Shown: piece by piece, positions 21,166 to 33,151 of the stretch
How positions within the stretch are numbered: position 1 is the stretch's first letter
Layout of the letters: every line of letters begins with the position of its first letter
DNA from: Artemisia argyi
Taxonomy: Eukaryota > Streptophyta > Magnoliopsida > Asterales > Asteraceae
Direction of reading: 5' to 3'
Length of the DNA: 64,000 bases
Assembly (NCBI GenBank): GCA_030686995.1
Contig: CM060708.1
Span: 260,962,044 to 261,026,043, forward strand
Notes under the pieces: generated by a model
Told to the model about the DNA's origin: nothing
What the model saw: only the letters and a program-made list of their open reading frames with translations
The model's database searches: none
Position numbers and translations under genes: made by a program

Positions 21166-23479
21166 ATGAACCACCCGCTGCAAACACTGTATGTAACATT
21201 TATAAGAAAACAACAGAGATTAAAGAAAATAAGAACTCAAATAACATTACCATACTTCCAGTTCCCCCAAGCTTTTATGCGACAGCCCTTATTTTCCTCC
21301 CGGACTGGAACAGGAAACTCATCTTAAAATGTTCATGTTGTTTAGCTTGTTCATTGACTGCGAATCAACAACTTTCACCATAACATGATTGATAAGTATA
21401 TATTAACTCGTACATTCTAAAAATATCGTCAGTTCAAAGAAGAATAATCAGTTTAGAATTCAGAAGATCTTAAACACATGTCAAAACTATTACCTCAAGA
21501 TCTGTAATTGTGACCCTAGAAGTTCAACGATAATCATAGCATATAAATGGGCATTTCTGGGTAGATGTTTATTAAGGCGTTCAAACAGATAATTGGGTTG
21601 TGTAAGATAATTAGATGTTGCAACCTGTCTAGAACTTGGATACCCTGACAGTAAGTGATTTATGCATACCGAGTGTCTAATATGATGGAAGTGAAAACGA
21701 AGATACATAAAGTTCACCAACATGTTGTGAATGGCCGAATGGGAGAGGAAAACCATTTTATAAACATCTAATGCTTAAACATATTTGACAATCTATCTAT
21801 TCTTTACTTAGAAGGACTTGATTTAAGTTATCTAATTCATCTTTGTTGATCATTAATGTGGTAATCGTAGAAAGAGTTCATGAGTTTAACAGGGGTCGTA
21901 AACTTCATCTCTCTTGGTTATTATAAAATGAACATTGGAAGTTTCCTATTGAAATACTATTCTGATCAATCATGAATCGGATATCTATGAGTTGGTTACT
22001 GCTTTGAAGAGTTTATATTAGCTGTTTGAACTATGCTTGCCTACTATTTGGGGTATGTCTACGGCCAAGCTAATGTACCTATTTATTGTTTTGCTATAGC
22101 TCTCCACTATTAATCAGATTCCCGCATGAACAAAATCAATTCTCTTGAGTTTTTAGCTATTTCTCTAGCATCATACCTAAAATCAAACCTTACTTTTGCA
22201 ACTCAAACCAATCTGGTAACTGAACAATGTTCCCTACAAAATAAAAATCTGTTAACCTTTCTTAGAATAAATTTGGATTTGCGCATGCACACCTATCTTC
22301 TTCATGAGCTACTAACTATGGAATCATGAACGTTTGTGGTCAAGATATAACCATAGCAGGCAAGAATATGTAAAGGTCCATCATCCATGAAACTTATGAC
22401 CCTTTCAAGCCATGAGAATGCCTCCCTATATGCCTACACTTCAAGTACAATACAACAAATTGCCACTTCAAAGAATGGAGTATCTGGTATGAACAAATGA
22501 TTTCAAAATCCATTACAGTTGACCATGAAAAAGAAAACCTCAGAGAGAACGACGTGGAACCATTTAACGTGGAATTAATTGAAAATTAAGCTATAAAAGG
22601 CGAGCGACTCTACCTCTTTAGAGCCTTCCTAAATGGAGCTGTTCAAAAAGCCATAAGTACATGCTAATCTTTGTTAATTTAATCTAGATATAGGTTAATA
22701 ACTCGAGCTTCAACAAAATCATTCTTATGAATGCATAAAGTCTGGGACAGAAATCATTTGATACTATAAGGCTGCCCAAGAGTCTATGCCTATTAAATCT
22801 ACTCACCAACACATCTCCAAGATTCGGTCTCTTCATCTGAAGTAGGAGGTTTTGAATTATATTATTTAACCTCTCCATGTACCAGAATAAGTTGCAGCAG
22901 ATGCAGAACTCAGGTGTCCTCTTGATTGATGCTACACTACATATTAATACATATCACTATCCTTAATTTAATGTCACATGAGTTTTTAACATCTTGTAGA
23001 TTCATAATCAACGTGTTATCTGTGTGCTAAGGCTTTTTAAAAATGGGAAATAAGTGATGTGTCAAACTGACCCGGCTAACACTAAAGTTGAAAATTTCTA
23101 AACTGAACCTATTCTAACCGGGTAGCCAACCCGCCTGACATGCCCATCTTACCACCTCTGCTGATGTCGATATCTTTGATTTCAGAATTAGCATGCTTTA
23201 GAGAAGGATATATGCAAGATTTGTAAAGCATTTATAGCAGCACCGGGACCTCAAAGGTTGAAGGTATAAAGGACTAACATTATACACAATTGCATAATAC
23301 TGAAGCTTCAATCAAGATACACCAAATACATAACACGCCCACAGAATTCGAAACCAAAATTGATTACTGATACTAAAACTTTTTGATTTGACACCTACAT
23401 ATTAATCACGATTTTGATCATTTCAATGAAATCCAACTAAATAACAAAGGCTCAAAAGCAATAGTCTCAAAATATTACC

Positions 23480-23570
23480 CGAGCTTCATGCTGAAAATCA
23501 ACGAAGACTTTGGCCTTAGACTGTAACGTTCCACGAATGCTATATTCCAATCTTCCACAATCTACTTATG
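23480..23570 (-). pseudogene. Exon-like fragment, possibly VPS54-like
   Basis: The frame reads CGRLEYSIRGTLQSKAKVF and then VDFQHEAR, ending at a donor CGG|GTAATA. The SKAKxFVDFQHE phrase resembles the GARP tethering subunit VPS54 as I recall it, but the stretch is too short to be sure. It lies between the clathrin and HSP90 pieces on the same strand. Confidence 0.3.
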
Positions 23571-24008
23571 TTAGCATAAATTTCACATTTTGAGCGTATA
23601 CAAATGACAATGAATACTTATTTCAAAAAGGGAGCTTTAACCATACCTTAACCTTCCGTTCTTGTGAACGCATATATCCGAGTGCTAGAAATCATAGCCT
23701 CTGGAAATGTTAAACAAAAAAAGTTAAAGCTAAATCCTACAAACATTAATGAAACCTTCACAAAAAAATCTATCAAAGATCACAAAAATTAATAAAATAA
23801 CTTGGACTAAAAGGCAACAGAATTAACTGATGGTGAGTTTAATTGGAGAGATGCTGTGAAGTTGAGAGTGAACGGGATTCTTGCCGATTTCTGCTTTGAC
23901 CAACTCATTTTCTTTTTCAAGCATATTTTTCAAGTCAGCAACAATTTCGATATCGAGTATGTTATTTCAAGGAGATTCTTCTTTCTTTTGGCTACTGCAA
24001 CAGAAATA

Positions 24009-24665
24009 AAGAACAACCCTCCGGCTTAAGTCAGTAGCAATACCTCTGCCAAGGGACTCGCCAGAAGTTAACCTGGTGACAGTGAACGACCCTCAGGCTT
24101 GAGACTCCCATACATACTGTTCATCATCATTGTGCTTGGTAGCAACAACAACCTTATCAACAACCAAGTTAGCAGAATAGAAACCAACACCAAATTGTCC
24201 AATCATGTTAACATCAACACCAGCAGTGATGGCTTCTATGAACTCCTTGGTTCCGGATCTAGCAATGCTACCCAAGTTGTTCACTAAATCTCAAACAACA
24301 TAAATAAACATTAGAACATGATTTTTTTTATCAAAATATTAAAGTAGCTAGTCAAATATTGTGGAGTTACGCACCAGCCTTGGTCATTCTAAATCCGCTA
24401 TCAACAATGGGCAAGGTGTTGGTAGCCTTGTTGGGGATGATGTGGATGAAAAGCTCAGGTTGTCCATCTAGCTTGCTCTTGTCGGTCAAGCTCTCAAATC
24501 AGATTTTGTCAAGAGCCTATACAATAGTGTACAATGTTTAATTAGTATTGTAATATCACTTATAAATGTACATGCATATGAAATAACCTTACCTTGGGTG
24601 AGCAAGCTCAGGATGTCCATCTAGCTTGTTCTTGCCGATCAAGCTTAGGCTGGTAATCGCCAATT
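24009..24665 (-). pseudogene. HSP90 N-terminal domain fragments
   Basis: Two consecutive exons of cytosolic-type HSP90 (ATPase chaperone). Exon A (24375-24517) reads ALDKI, stop, [20 protein letters not shown], then [20 protein letters not shown]. Exon B (to 24289) reads [40 protein letters not shown] and [14 protein letters not shown], stop, then GSFTVTRLTSGESLGRG. The joint GCT G|AT TTA and its intron are kept. Two stop codons replace one sense codon each (Arg in KIRFES, Gly in QAGGSF). A short extra copy of the KLDG.PEL segment stands at about 24598-24655. Upstream N-terminus and the rest of the protein are absent. It lies inside Helitron 1. Confidence 0.88.
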
Positions 24666-26304
24666 AATTTCTAGATGTGTCAAACAACAACTATCAATAG
24701 AATGAGTATTAATGGGTTAAGCAATAACATACTGGTTATACTGATTTTTCCCTATGATGAAAGTCCAATATAAATGATACACTTATAACTAATTGTAAAT
24801 AAAAAGGATTAGGTATATATATACCTCGAGTTAGCTTGTCTTAACGGATGTAGATGCGGAAGATGTCATGATGGGAGACCATTAGCATAATAAAGAATAC
24901 CAGCTTCCTGGGAAGCAGCCGAGAAAGGTGTCTGCATGTCCTTCTCTTGTGCCATTTGCCGTGCCGAAGCTGCTATCTTCTGAGCCAAAGATAAATGACA
25001 AATGAACCTTTTTACAGACTTTTTATGAAATGTATGGGTTATGTTTGGCTAATGGTTATGGGTTAGAGCGAAATCATTTAGGTTAACATCTATAAAACTG
25101 GAAATCCTCAATAAAAACAATTTTGCATATGGGGCTCATTGGTTGGTGAGAAATTTCATTAACTAATAAGCTAAGATGTTTGGAATGCTTATTCTAGTAA
25201 ACAAAGAAAAAGTCAAATAATCTTAAACCCTCTTAGTAAGCCAAAATAAGGAGCTTATTCATGTTTTCACTAATTTGGGCTTATTATTGCTATATAAGCA
25301 ACGTACCAAGGTGATGGTAAACACGTCGAATTTGCAGATTCCTTCTGCATTTGTTTATGAACAACCGATGGGAATTTTTCATCCAAGAGGATGTTGGTCT
25401 AGTGGTAAACACCATCTTCAATTAATCTTCAAAAAATATCCCCAAAATCTTTACATACAATAATGATATTAAAAATCTTACCCATGCAAAAGAGCACAAA
25501 GCTCAACCTCATTATACTGCTACATGTATCTCTGCGAAAAAAACATGATATTGTGTAGGTTAATAATAGACTTACACGAGGAGCATGATATTATGTGATT
25601 GTTGATGTTAACTCCCTACGTTCCTGTAATATAAAATCAGTGTCATCATGTGTTCATTCATATATAACATCTGACCTTCTGAATGAGGTATAGTTAATAG
25701 CAGAAGAAATATAAATTATAAAAAATCATGTATAATATTCGGATACAAAACATGAACAGGTAAAAAAATGGCTGTGATGTTATCTTACCATTTTGTATAC
25801 ATTCTATGCATAAGAATAACAAAGCTTCAGAAAAACAAAAACCTTGAACCGACTCATGCAATTCTCTGGATGATGAATGAATGACATTAGGGTTTCGATA
25901 AAAAGGTGGAATACGAATGATATTAGGGTTAATGAAAAAAATGTGGGATTGTATAAAGGATCAAATTATTAACAGATATAAATTTTGTTTTGGGCTTTTT
26001 AACACAACTTATGGAATAGCTCCATTGGTTTATATGTTTGCATACCAATTAAAAGATTCATGTTCGATCCTCACAATCACAATTTTTTAAACTAATTAAA
26101 AAAAAATCCGAAATTTATTTAAAAAAAAATCCGAAATTTTATATGAAAAAATCCGAAATTTTAAAATCCAAATAAAATAAATTGTTAAAAATTGCTTACA
26201 TGGCGACAATGTGATGATGACATGGCTGATAATGAATTACTGGGCAATGAGGTGGCGTTTACGTGGCATTATCTACGTGTAACGCCTCCTGTTATATATA
26301 ATAT

Positions 26305-26308
<4 letters not shown>

Positions 26309-26375
<67 letters not shown>
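26309..26375. repeat. (TA)n microsatellite at the 5' end of Helitron 1
   Basis: Near-pure AT dinucleotides directly outside the TCTCTATATT start of the element. Confidence 0.95.
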
Positions 26376-26376
<1 letters not shown>

Positions 26377-26839
26377 TAAAGGATAAGAGGTTACTGTAGC
26401 AAATACTGTAGCTGCTACACTTGTTTCTACAGTAAATATGCTTTTTTGACACTTTTAACCCCTGACATTATAGATCAATTGCAAAGTTAGTCCTTAACAG
26501 TCGTTACCTAATAATTATGGATTAAATTTGCAACGACCCAATAATTTCAGGGACATAGTGCTATCTACAATACAGACTTCCTTACCAAATTTAAAAAAAC
26601 AATCCCTGCATTAACGATAAATTACACAGTTAGTCCCTAAGGACTAACTTTGCAAAATTCTGATAACTTTAGGGGCTTTTATGTAAAAAAACTATACTAT
26701 TTCCAGAAATTATTTATAAAAATAGTACTCGCGGTTATCGATCTTTTTCATAGTTAGTCCTTAAAAAAATTACGACCGTTTTGTTTCGAGTTTAGATTAA
26801 ACGCGACATTCCCGCAGCAACGCGCGGGTACTAAACTAG
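26376..26839 (+). mobile_element. Probable small Helitron, plus strand
   Basis: The right end has hairpin CCCGC..GCGGG (26811-26828), TACTAAA and CTAG|T at 26836-26839, a canonical Helitron 3' end similar to that of the OEP24-intron element. The 5' TC end is not clear and may have been lost in the adjoining (TA)n tract, so the left limit is a guess. No coding sequence. Confidence 0.5.
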
Positions 26840-27981
26840 TTATTCTCTATTTACTTTAACATAACCGAAACGAAATGTCTGAATACTTTAAAGTTTACTG
26901 CTACTAAAAAGATTTTTCAAATACAATCAAAATGAGTATGATATTACAATACTTACGATATGTTTACGATATTACAAAACACATAATAATGTATAAAGAC
27001 ATAACACTTTGGGTAATCTCATATGTTTTTACATGACTAAAGTTGTTGACCAATATAATGGGTTTTCAAATGTTAGTTGTTATCACATGCTAGTTATTTT
27101 GAGGAATGGAGCTAGGGGGTTTCTGCGGATGTCCGGGACACCTATGGATCTTTTCGATATAGTGTTAATTTTTGAAAAAAATATCAATTTTTCTTAAATG
27201 CACCCGGTCTATCAAAATTTGTTTCTATATTAAGGTTCTAAAAAATTTGTGCACCCGATCATATTTGATCTGGTTCCGTCCGTGGTTATTTCTACTTGTT
27301 TAATTAATAATCATGCGGCTTCGTGGTATAGTTATCTTAGCTCCAATTTTTGAAGATATTTTAACAACTAAATAAACGGTTATGAATTGTGAGGTATGGA
27401 CACTTACAAGTTGTAATTTGTTACTAATTATGGCAAGTTGTTTAGTCTTTAACTCGGTGTTCTTCAAACTAGTAGTTAAATGTTGTTTTCTTTGATATAC
27501 GTAGTAATAAAAGTGAAATTATTATTAGAATGAGTGAGATGATTAATGAGGTATTAAATGTATCAATTTACGGGGCATTTTATCATTGATTTTATATAGT
27601 TTTGTTTAGTTTTCCTCGTTAGCTACTCAACGTGTTTAACTCATATCACTCGACCCTAGCTTCAATAAAAAGGGAACTAAACAAAGGTAACAATGAGAAC
27701 GAAGGTACAAGTCGTAGTTCACAATGTACTAGGTTGAGCTTTTATTTCATATCACTCGACCCTTCAATAAAAAGCTAGCTAGTCTGAATTTTGTACTAGT
27801 TTTTCTACAGAATATGTACTTGTTCAATTCGTTAGATGTATTATATGGGTAGTGTTATTGGTACACCCCGATTACATTTCTACCCTCTTTTCATTTTATT
27901 GACATCATAAGACAGTTTTGTATGGTTTTTATTTTGTATCTCATGTATTTTTGACAAGTCAAATTTTATATTTTAAGTTCC

Positions 27982-27982
<1 letters not shown>
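26840..27982. other. Gene-free AT-rich stretch
   Basis: No coding region supported. Around 27110-27290 phrases such as 'gttccgtccgtgg' recall the hAT MITE at 18.2 kb, but no paired ends were found. Confidence 0.4.
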
Positions 27983-28028
<46 letters not shown>

Positions 28029-28161
28029 AGTTTTGCCACTTTATTTAGAGCGAAGATTTTTTTTTTCCCTGCTTTGTGAAGTTTGTGTTTTACTATTTTT
28101 GATTTGCTAAATTTTATATTTTTTTACGGACTTTTTGTTTCGTTGCTTCATTTAAAATAAA

Positions 28162-28204
<43 letters not shown>

Positions 28205-28205
28205 T

Positions 28206-28244
<39 letters not shown>
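27983..28244. repeat. Three extreme homopolymers: T44, A35 and G39
   Basis: An unbroken run of about 44 T (27983-28026), one of about 35 A (28164-28198) and one of about 39 G (28206-28244) lie within 262 bases, 500 bases upstream of the OVATE-family gene. The A and G runs are only seven bases apart. Such runs are hard to sequence, so exact lengths are uncertain. Confidence 0.9.
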
Positions 28245-28245
<1 letters not shown>

Positions 28246-28746
28246 ATTGCTATAACTGTATAGGGTACAAATAACCATATACCTTAATGTATATTGTTAT
28301 TTTCTGCTGCGAAATCAAATAGGTAATGACAATAACTAGAGAAATTGTATATATTATGATCCAACATGTGAGTACACAACACATAAAAACATCTATAGTT
28401 TAAGAATATCGTAACTCTTAAAAGAAAGTCATTTTGTTATAGCATTTTCTACTCGTCTTGTATATAAGTTATGACAATACTGTTAAATGGATATCTAAAA
28501 ATCTAGACCTACGGTTGAAAATCAAGGAGAAATTACACCTTTTTAGAAAAAGCTAAAGGGAAAAACACAAATAGTTTAATTTTCTAAAATAGGTGAGTAA
28601 AAACTCCGTGTAATGCGTAAAAATATGTCTTTTCAAATAAATATAAAATGTACAAGATAAACTTAGAAGTTAGTACATGTCCTATTATATATTCTCATGA
28701 ACGAACTTCATGTAACACTTCAATTTCACACAATCACCCGTTAAAA

Positions 28747-29660
28747 ATGGTAAGCTTCAATATCTTTCGATCATGCCGAACAAAAGACCCATGTAGCCTT
28801 CCAAAACAAATGTGTAAACGCCACAAGGTGATCGATGGTCATGATTTACCATGCACTACTTTGCCACCACAACCCATACAAGCACCTTGTGGTTCTTCCT
28901 TCAAGAGCCACGGCCAATTTGCCTCCGAAGACTATGCGCATGTCATGGCTAAACTTTACGACATGGATCTCCCCCGCCCTAAAATCTACAACGATAAAGG
29001 GTTCAAGAACCGCTCACTGCAAGAAAATTGTCAAAATAGAAAGGTGAAGTAGTAAAAACTTGTTTAAAGTTTTTTACATACATATGTATTTGTAATTTGC
29101 CCAAATGATCGAGTGTAATATTTTTGCAAATGTTTCATAAGGGCAAACTAATGTCACAAAAACAACACAATATGTTTAAACCATGTAGCAATGAATGTGA
29201 ACAATTTATATATATGTTGTTGTGCCAGTTTAGCACCGGTTACACTTATGAAGACGGCGAGGTGAAACAGCACCCTGAAATGCTTATCTCTTCCCCAAGA
29301 ACCTTGTCATTGGAGTTGGCACGATCAAGACACTATAGTAGATCAGTTGGTGATGTATCACCTGAATGGGGATCTCCGGCAAGGTTATCCGTGTTTAAAA
29401 AGCTGCTGCCATGGAAAGTGGAGGGAAAAGTTAAAGAAAGCTTCGCGGTGGTGAAGAGATCGGAGAATCCATATGAAGACTTTAAGAAATCAATGATGGA
29501 AATGATTGTAGAGAAACAAATGTATGAAGAGTGTGATTTAAACCAACTTTTGCAATGTTTCTTGTCTTTGAACTCAAGGTGTCATCATGGTATCATCATG
29601 GAAGCTTTCTCGCACATTTCGAACACCATGTTTCTTGATCATCCAAGCTTCAATATATGA
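28747..29660 (+). CDS. OVATE family protein (transcriptional repressor)
   Basis: OVATE proteins are plant-specific repressors that bind TALE homeodomain and TONNEAU1-recruiting partners and shape organs. The C-terminal OVATE domain (DUF623) is clear: ESFAVVKRSENPYEDFKKSM, MEMIVEKQMYEECDLNQLLQ, then CFLSLNSRCHHGIIMEAFSH. I propose two exons: 28747-29043 (99 codons, from MVSFNIFRSCRTKDPCSLPK) ending AAG|GTGAAG, and 29229-29660 opening after CCAG with FSTGYTYEDGEV. Both are phase 0, so they join in frame for 242 residues. Most OVATE genes lack introns; the N-terminal SCRTKDP motif resembles some members, which supports exon 1. An upstream in-frame ATG at 28648 is less likely. No lesion seen. The domain call is firm, the first exon less so. 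Confidence 0.8.
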
Positions 29661-29778
29661 TTGATTAAAATATGCATTACTTTTTGTGTTACTATGTTAC
29701 TTTGACTTGATTGATTTTTTAGTAAAATCGTCAACATTAGTTGGTTATTGTACATTTTATTTTCACATGAACATCTTA

Positions 29779-30111
29779 AGGTACGTTTAGTTGGTGAAAA
29801 AAAACTTCATTTTTTCACGAAATTCTTCATTAGAAACTGAAAAAACTGAAAATCCATTTAATCACACATTTTTTAGAAATTTTTTTAAGAGAATGAAAAT
29901 CTCATTTTGCAAATTTTAACTAGAATTTAAGAAAGAGCTCTTTACTCTTTCCTATATTTTACATCCCCTTTCAATTTTTATTTTTATTTTTAAATATCAT
30001 CTAAACGCGCTCTCTAAATTTATAGCACATTTTCAGGGATAAAAACCCTTCTCTGTTTCTAAAGTTATTAAAATTGAAAATTAAAGAAATTTTCTACAAC
30101 TAAAAGCACCC
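29779..30111. mobile_element. Tourist-like MITE
   Basis: The left end AGGTACGTTTAGTTG and the reverse-complemented right end GGGTGCTTTTAGTTG agree at 12 of 15 positions. TTA lies just outside both (29776-29778, 30112-30114). The 333-bp body is AT-rich without coding capacity. It starts about 120 bases after the OVATE stop codon. Confidence 0.6.
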
Positions 30112-30114
30112 TTA

Positions 30115-31499
30115 CTGATTCATTATCTTTCGAATTTGTTTTATATCGATCAGGGTCGACATAATGTTGATGTTATTTCTATTGTCAGCAAATAAGCGAT
30201 CATAGTTGCATAAAAATACAACTCAAGAGCTGCAACTACTTTAATTTGCTTAATTTGTTTCATATGTATAAAGATAGAATGTCATGTCTTTTACATTGGA
30301 CAAAATATACAAACAAATTTGTCTTGTGAAACTACAATAATGATGTCTTGTGAAACAGCTACATTTTGATTTCAAGACATATGTCATGAACAACAAAACT
30401 ACAAATCGATAAATAATATGATAGAGAAATCCAAATCCATAAAAAGAATCCAACCAATAAGCATAAATTTCATCTTGTTTTAACTTTTGCAACCTTTATA
30501 AAAGAGAAGAGTTAAAGTTGATCATTTTATAGCATGGAGCACGAAATTTTACTTTATTTCTTTTCATTTAACCTTTTCCTTTTCCTTTCAATAAGTTAGA
30601 TAACACTTTAGTTTGTACGGGGATGTTTGATACGGAAGAATGAAAAGAGTAGAAACGAAATGAGTAGCATTTCTCGTGTTTGTACTGTTTCTTTCAAAGA
30701 AACGGAGAAAGCTGAGAAACGAATTTTATTCACGTAACCATTCCACCATCCAATTCATGGGGAATGCACATGCCTGCTTACAAGTACCACGTCATGAATT
30801 AGGTTGCTTAATTTCAACTTACACTTACCTGAATTCAAAGATATATTAAATACTTGATTTTTCACAATCTTATGATATGTGGCAAAAGATGAAAGGCCAA
30901 AGTCAAAATAAGAGTCACATGTCAAGCACGTGACTGGTTGTTACATCGGCGCAAAAAGCAATTATTTCTCATTTCAGTCAATAAAAGACATTGGATGAAG
31001 ATGATGAGAGAAAGTCGATTAGAAACGGAGTTACGATCAATAAAATGGTAGAAATGAAAATGGACGTGGATGGATTTTGTAAAGAATATGATAAGGTATA
31101 AAAATGTCGGTAACTAGGTGTATGAAAAATATTGAAAATATGGTTTACGTCCATAAGAATGTAGCGGAAGGAAAATGAGGAGTTGAGGAAAAGTTAACTC
31201 TTTCTTAAAAAAAAAAAAACAACAATTACCCATTATAGAAAGTATAAGGATGCGTTTGCAAAAGGAGTTGATAATAACAATAATACTAATAGTAATAATA
31301 GTAATAATAATAATAAAATTGAGGAAATTTTTAACATATAATAATAATAACAATAATAATAATAATAATATGTTTTAATAAAAATAATAATATATATTTC
31401 ATGAAGAAATTAACAGACATATATTTCACATGTGTTGTCCAAACGCCTGAATTCACTTTTTCCCTATCTACTCAACGTCGGACATTATGAAAATCTCAA
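30115..31499. other. Gene-free stretch with imperfect (TAA)n
   Basis: No coding region supported. From about 31267 to 31390 the DNA is dominated by imperfect TAA/ATA trinucleotides. Confidence 0.5.
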
Positions 31500-32165
31500 A
31501 TGTAAGACTACACTTTGGAGTGGTTTAGGATGGTTCCGATCTCTAGGTTGGGACAAACTATGAATGCTAGGACCTAACGGTGTGTGTTATGCTATCGACT
31601 AGGTGTTCCCATATTCTTTGTTTAGATATCATGCTCAGCTTGTTTCAGAGTCTTTATAAGGAATGATGTATCGTGCGTGGTGTTATTGGTATTAAACATC
31701 GGCAAAACGTGGTACGCGATACCCTGGTTGACATCGGGGAATTTGGCTCGTAAAAAAGTTGATATCGTGCTTAGTGGAGAAAGGGACAAAGTCTTCCGTC
31801 TATATGTTGCTATACTTTTGGTACGGAGGGCTTGATGTATGTGTCGATCTGACGAGGTCATCGTCTTTGACGTAAACTTGTACGGTTGATTTCGTACCTG
31901 ATTATGCGGTGATTGAGGCCGCACAACATAAATGCATCAAGTATCAGACTGTGTGCGCGAATATTTGATATGAGTTTCTCCCCTTCTCATTCTTTTCTTT
32001 TGGGAAACTTGAGAAAGATGCGGTGACTTTATTGAAGCGATTCCAAAAGTTCTATGTGAATCAAGACATTGGGGCACGTGTTGCTACTCATATCTTTAAT
32101 AGGATTAGTTTTTGCTATAGCAAGAGGAGTGAGGGCCCAAACAATATCTCGGCTTTACATTAATT
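31500..32165 (+). pseudogene. Decayed transposon-linked ORF of a type common in Asteraceae
   Basis: Pieces in shifting frames recall a protein often annotated in composite genomes beside transposons. They include KKVDIVLSGERDKVFR, then VIEAA, FGKLEKDAVTLLKRFQKFYV-like codons and NQDIGARVATHIFNRISF-like codons near 32010-32120. Several stops and frame changes interrupt it. Family recognition rests on memory and is not firm. It is the main hint that the host is a composite. Confidence 0.4.
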
Positions 32166-32190
32166 TCTTGTAAGTCCTATGATTCTTTTA

Positions 32191-32217
32191 AATAACAACA
32201 ACAACAACAACAACAAC

Positions 32218-32313
<96 letters not shown>
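32191..32313. repeat. (AAC)n(AAT)n trinucleotide microsatellite
   Basis: Eight AAC units run into about 30 AAT units without interruption. On the minus strand it creates an artefactual poly-leucine frame. Confidence 0.97.
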
Positions 32314-32424
32314 TTGTTAAATTTATTAGATAAATTATAGAAAAATAAGAAATTTACCCTTAACTCTATGAAATTAAATATTAAGATTAACAAAATTTTA
32401 AAAGTGTTGGACATGATTAGGGTG

Positions 32425-32590
32425 AGCAGAAAAACCGAAATATCCGAATAAAACGAAAACCGAAACCGAACCTAACCGAAAATAACCGAACCGAACTAAT
32501 AACCAAACCGAATTTGCCAAAACCGAACCAAACCCAACTTTTAATTCGTTTCTCGGTTTGGATATGGTTTTGGTAATCAAAACCAAAAAC
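32425..32590. repeat. ACCGAA-rich dispersed repeat
   Basis: The block is built of 'accgaaaccgaacc' phrases and ends with the inverted form 'ctcggtttggatatgg'. A related block stands at about 47835-47990. Such ACCGAA/TTCGGT blocks are common in plant MITEs; no ends were resolved here. Confidence 0.5.
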
Positions 32591-32624
32591 TGAATTCATA
32601 TAAATATATATTTTTTTTATATAT

Positions 32625-32627
<3 letters not shown>

Positions 32628-32697
<70 letters not shown>

Positions 32698-32708
32698 CAA
32701 TAAAACGC

Positions 32709-32791
<83 letters not shown>
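32628..32791. repeat. Compound (TA)n(TG)n(TA)n microsatellite
   Basis: AT repeats to 32694, a short spacer, TG repeats at 32708-32727 and TA repeats to 32791. Confidence 0.95.
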
Positions 32792-32792
<1 letters not shown>

Positions 32793-32795
<3 letters not shown>

Positions 32796-32830
32796 GAGCG
32801 GATTAGTCCGCGCGCTGCTGCGGGGCGGTT
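32793..32830 (-). other. Possible Helitron 3' hairpin beside a (TA)n tract
   Basis: Reverse-complemented, the sequence reads CCGCCCCGCAGCAGCGCGCGG and then ACTAATCCGCTCG before the (TA)n tract. The hairpin and (TA)n setting match the two large Helitrons, but the expected CTAG is absent. It could be the decayed 3' end of a third element that holds the fragments at 33.1 and 40.9-42.6 kb. Confidence 0.3.
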
Positions 32831-33151
32831 ATATTTATGTAAACTTTTGTAACCACTATTGTCAGCATAAAACTACGTCCATCGTGAATTGTAGAGTTGG
32901 CTATGGTATATATGTGACGGGTCATAAATGCAAAATTAAAAAATAAATAAATAAATAGATAAATAAAAAATGTAGATAACAAATCTAATATTTAGAATCA
33001 CATATAACACATTCAGTAGTGTAAGATAAACATGATTCAGATCAACCCAACCTACACAAAATTACTCATTTTGACCCATTCAAAATCTGCCCATTTTTTT
33101 GGCTATAGTGAATCCTAACAGTGCAACAAATACATATACTTTATCCGGCAG

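Larger units (their letters stand above)
18475..26309 (-). mobile_element. Large non-autonomous Helitron 1 carrying gene fragments
   Basis: On the minus strand the 3' end is the perfect 8-bp stem GCCCGCCC/GGGCGGGC (18487-18505, 3-base loop), TTCGAAAA, then CTAG|T at 18475. The 5' end is A|TCTCTATATTATATATAAC at 26309, followed by AGGAGGCGTTACACGTAGAT. TC start, hairpin plus CTAG end, and insertion between A and T within a (TA)n tract fit Helitron rules. Length is about 7.8 kb. No Rep/helicase frame is visible, so it would need a helper. It contains minus-strand fragments of clathrin heavy chain and HSP90 with introns. A second, degenerate hairpin (ACCCGCCCGATGGGTGGG near 19190) suggests a nested or older terminus. 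The 5' subterminal block recurs in Helitron 2. Confidence 0.75.

Noticed and set aside
25385..25415. 'ggtctagtggtaaacacc' as a tRNA or SINE A box
   Set aside because: No B box follows at a suitable distance.
28648..28746. Upstream in-frame ATG for the OVATE-family gene
   Set aside because: Residues before MVSFNIFRSC show no family similarity; the later ATG fits the family start better.
32160..32414. 84-codon poly-leucine frame on the minus strand
   Set aside because: It is the reverse translation of the (AAC)n(AAT)n microsatellite.
32417..32599. Phe/Gly/Val-rich minus-strand frames at 32.4-32.6 kb
   Set aside because: They come from the ACCGAA-rich repeat read in reverse.
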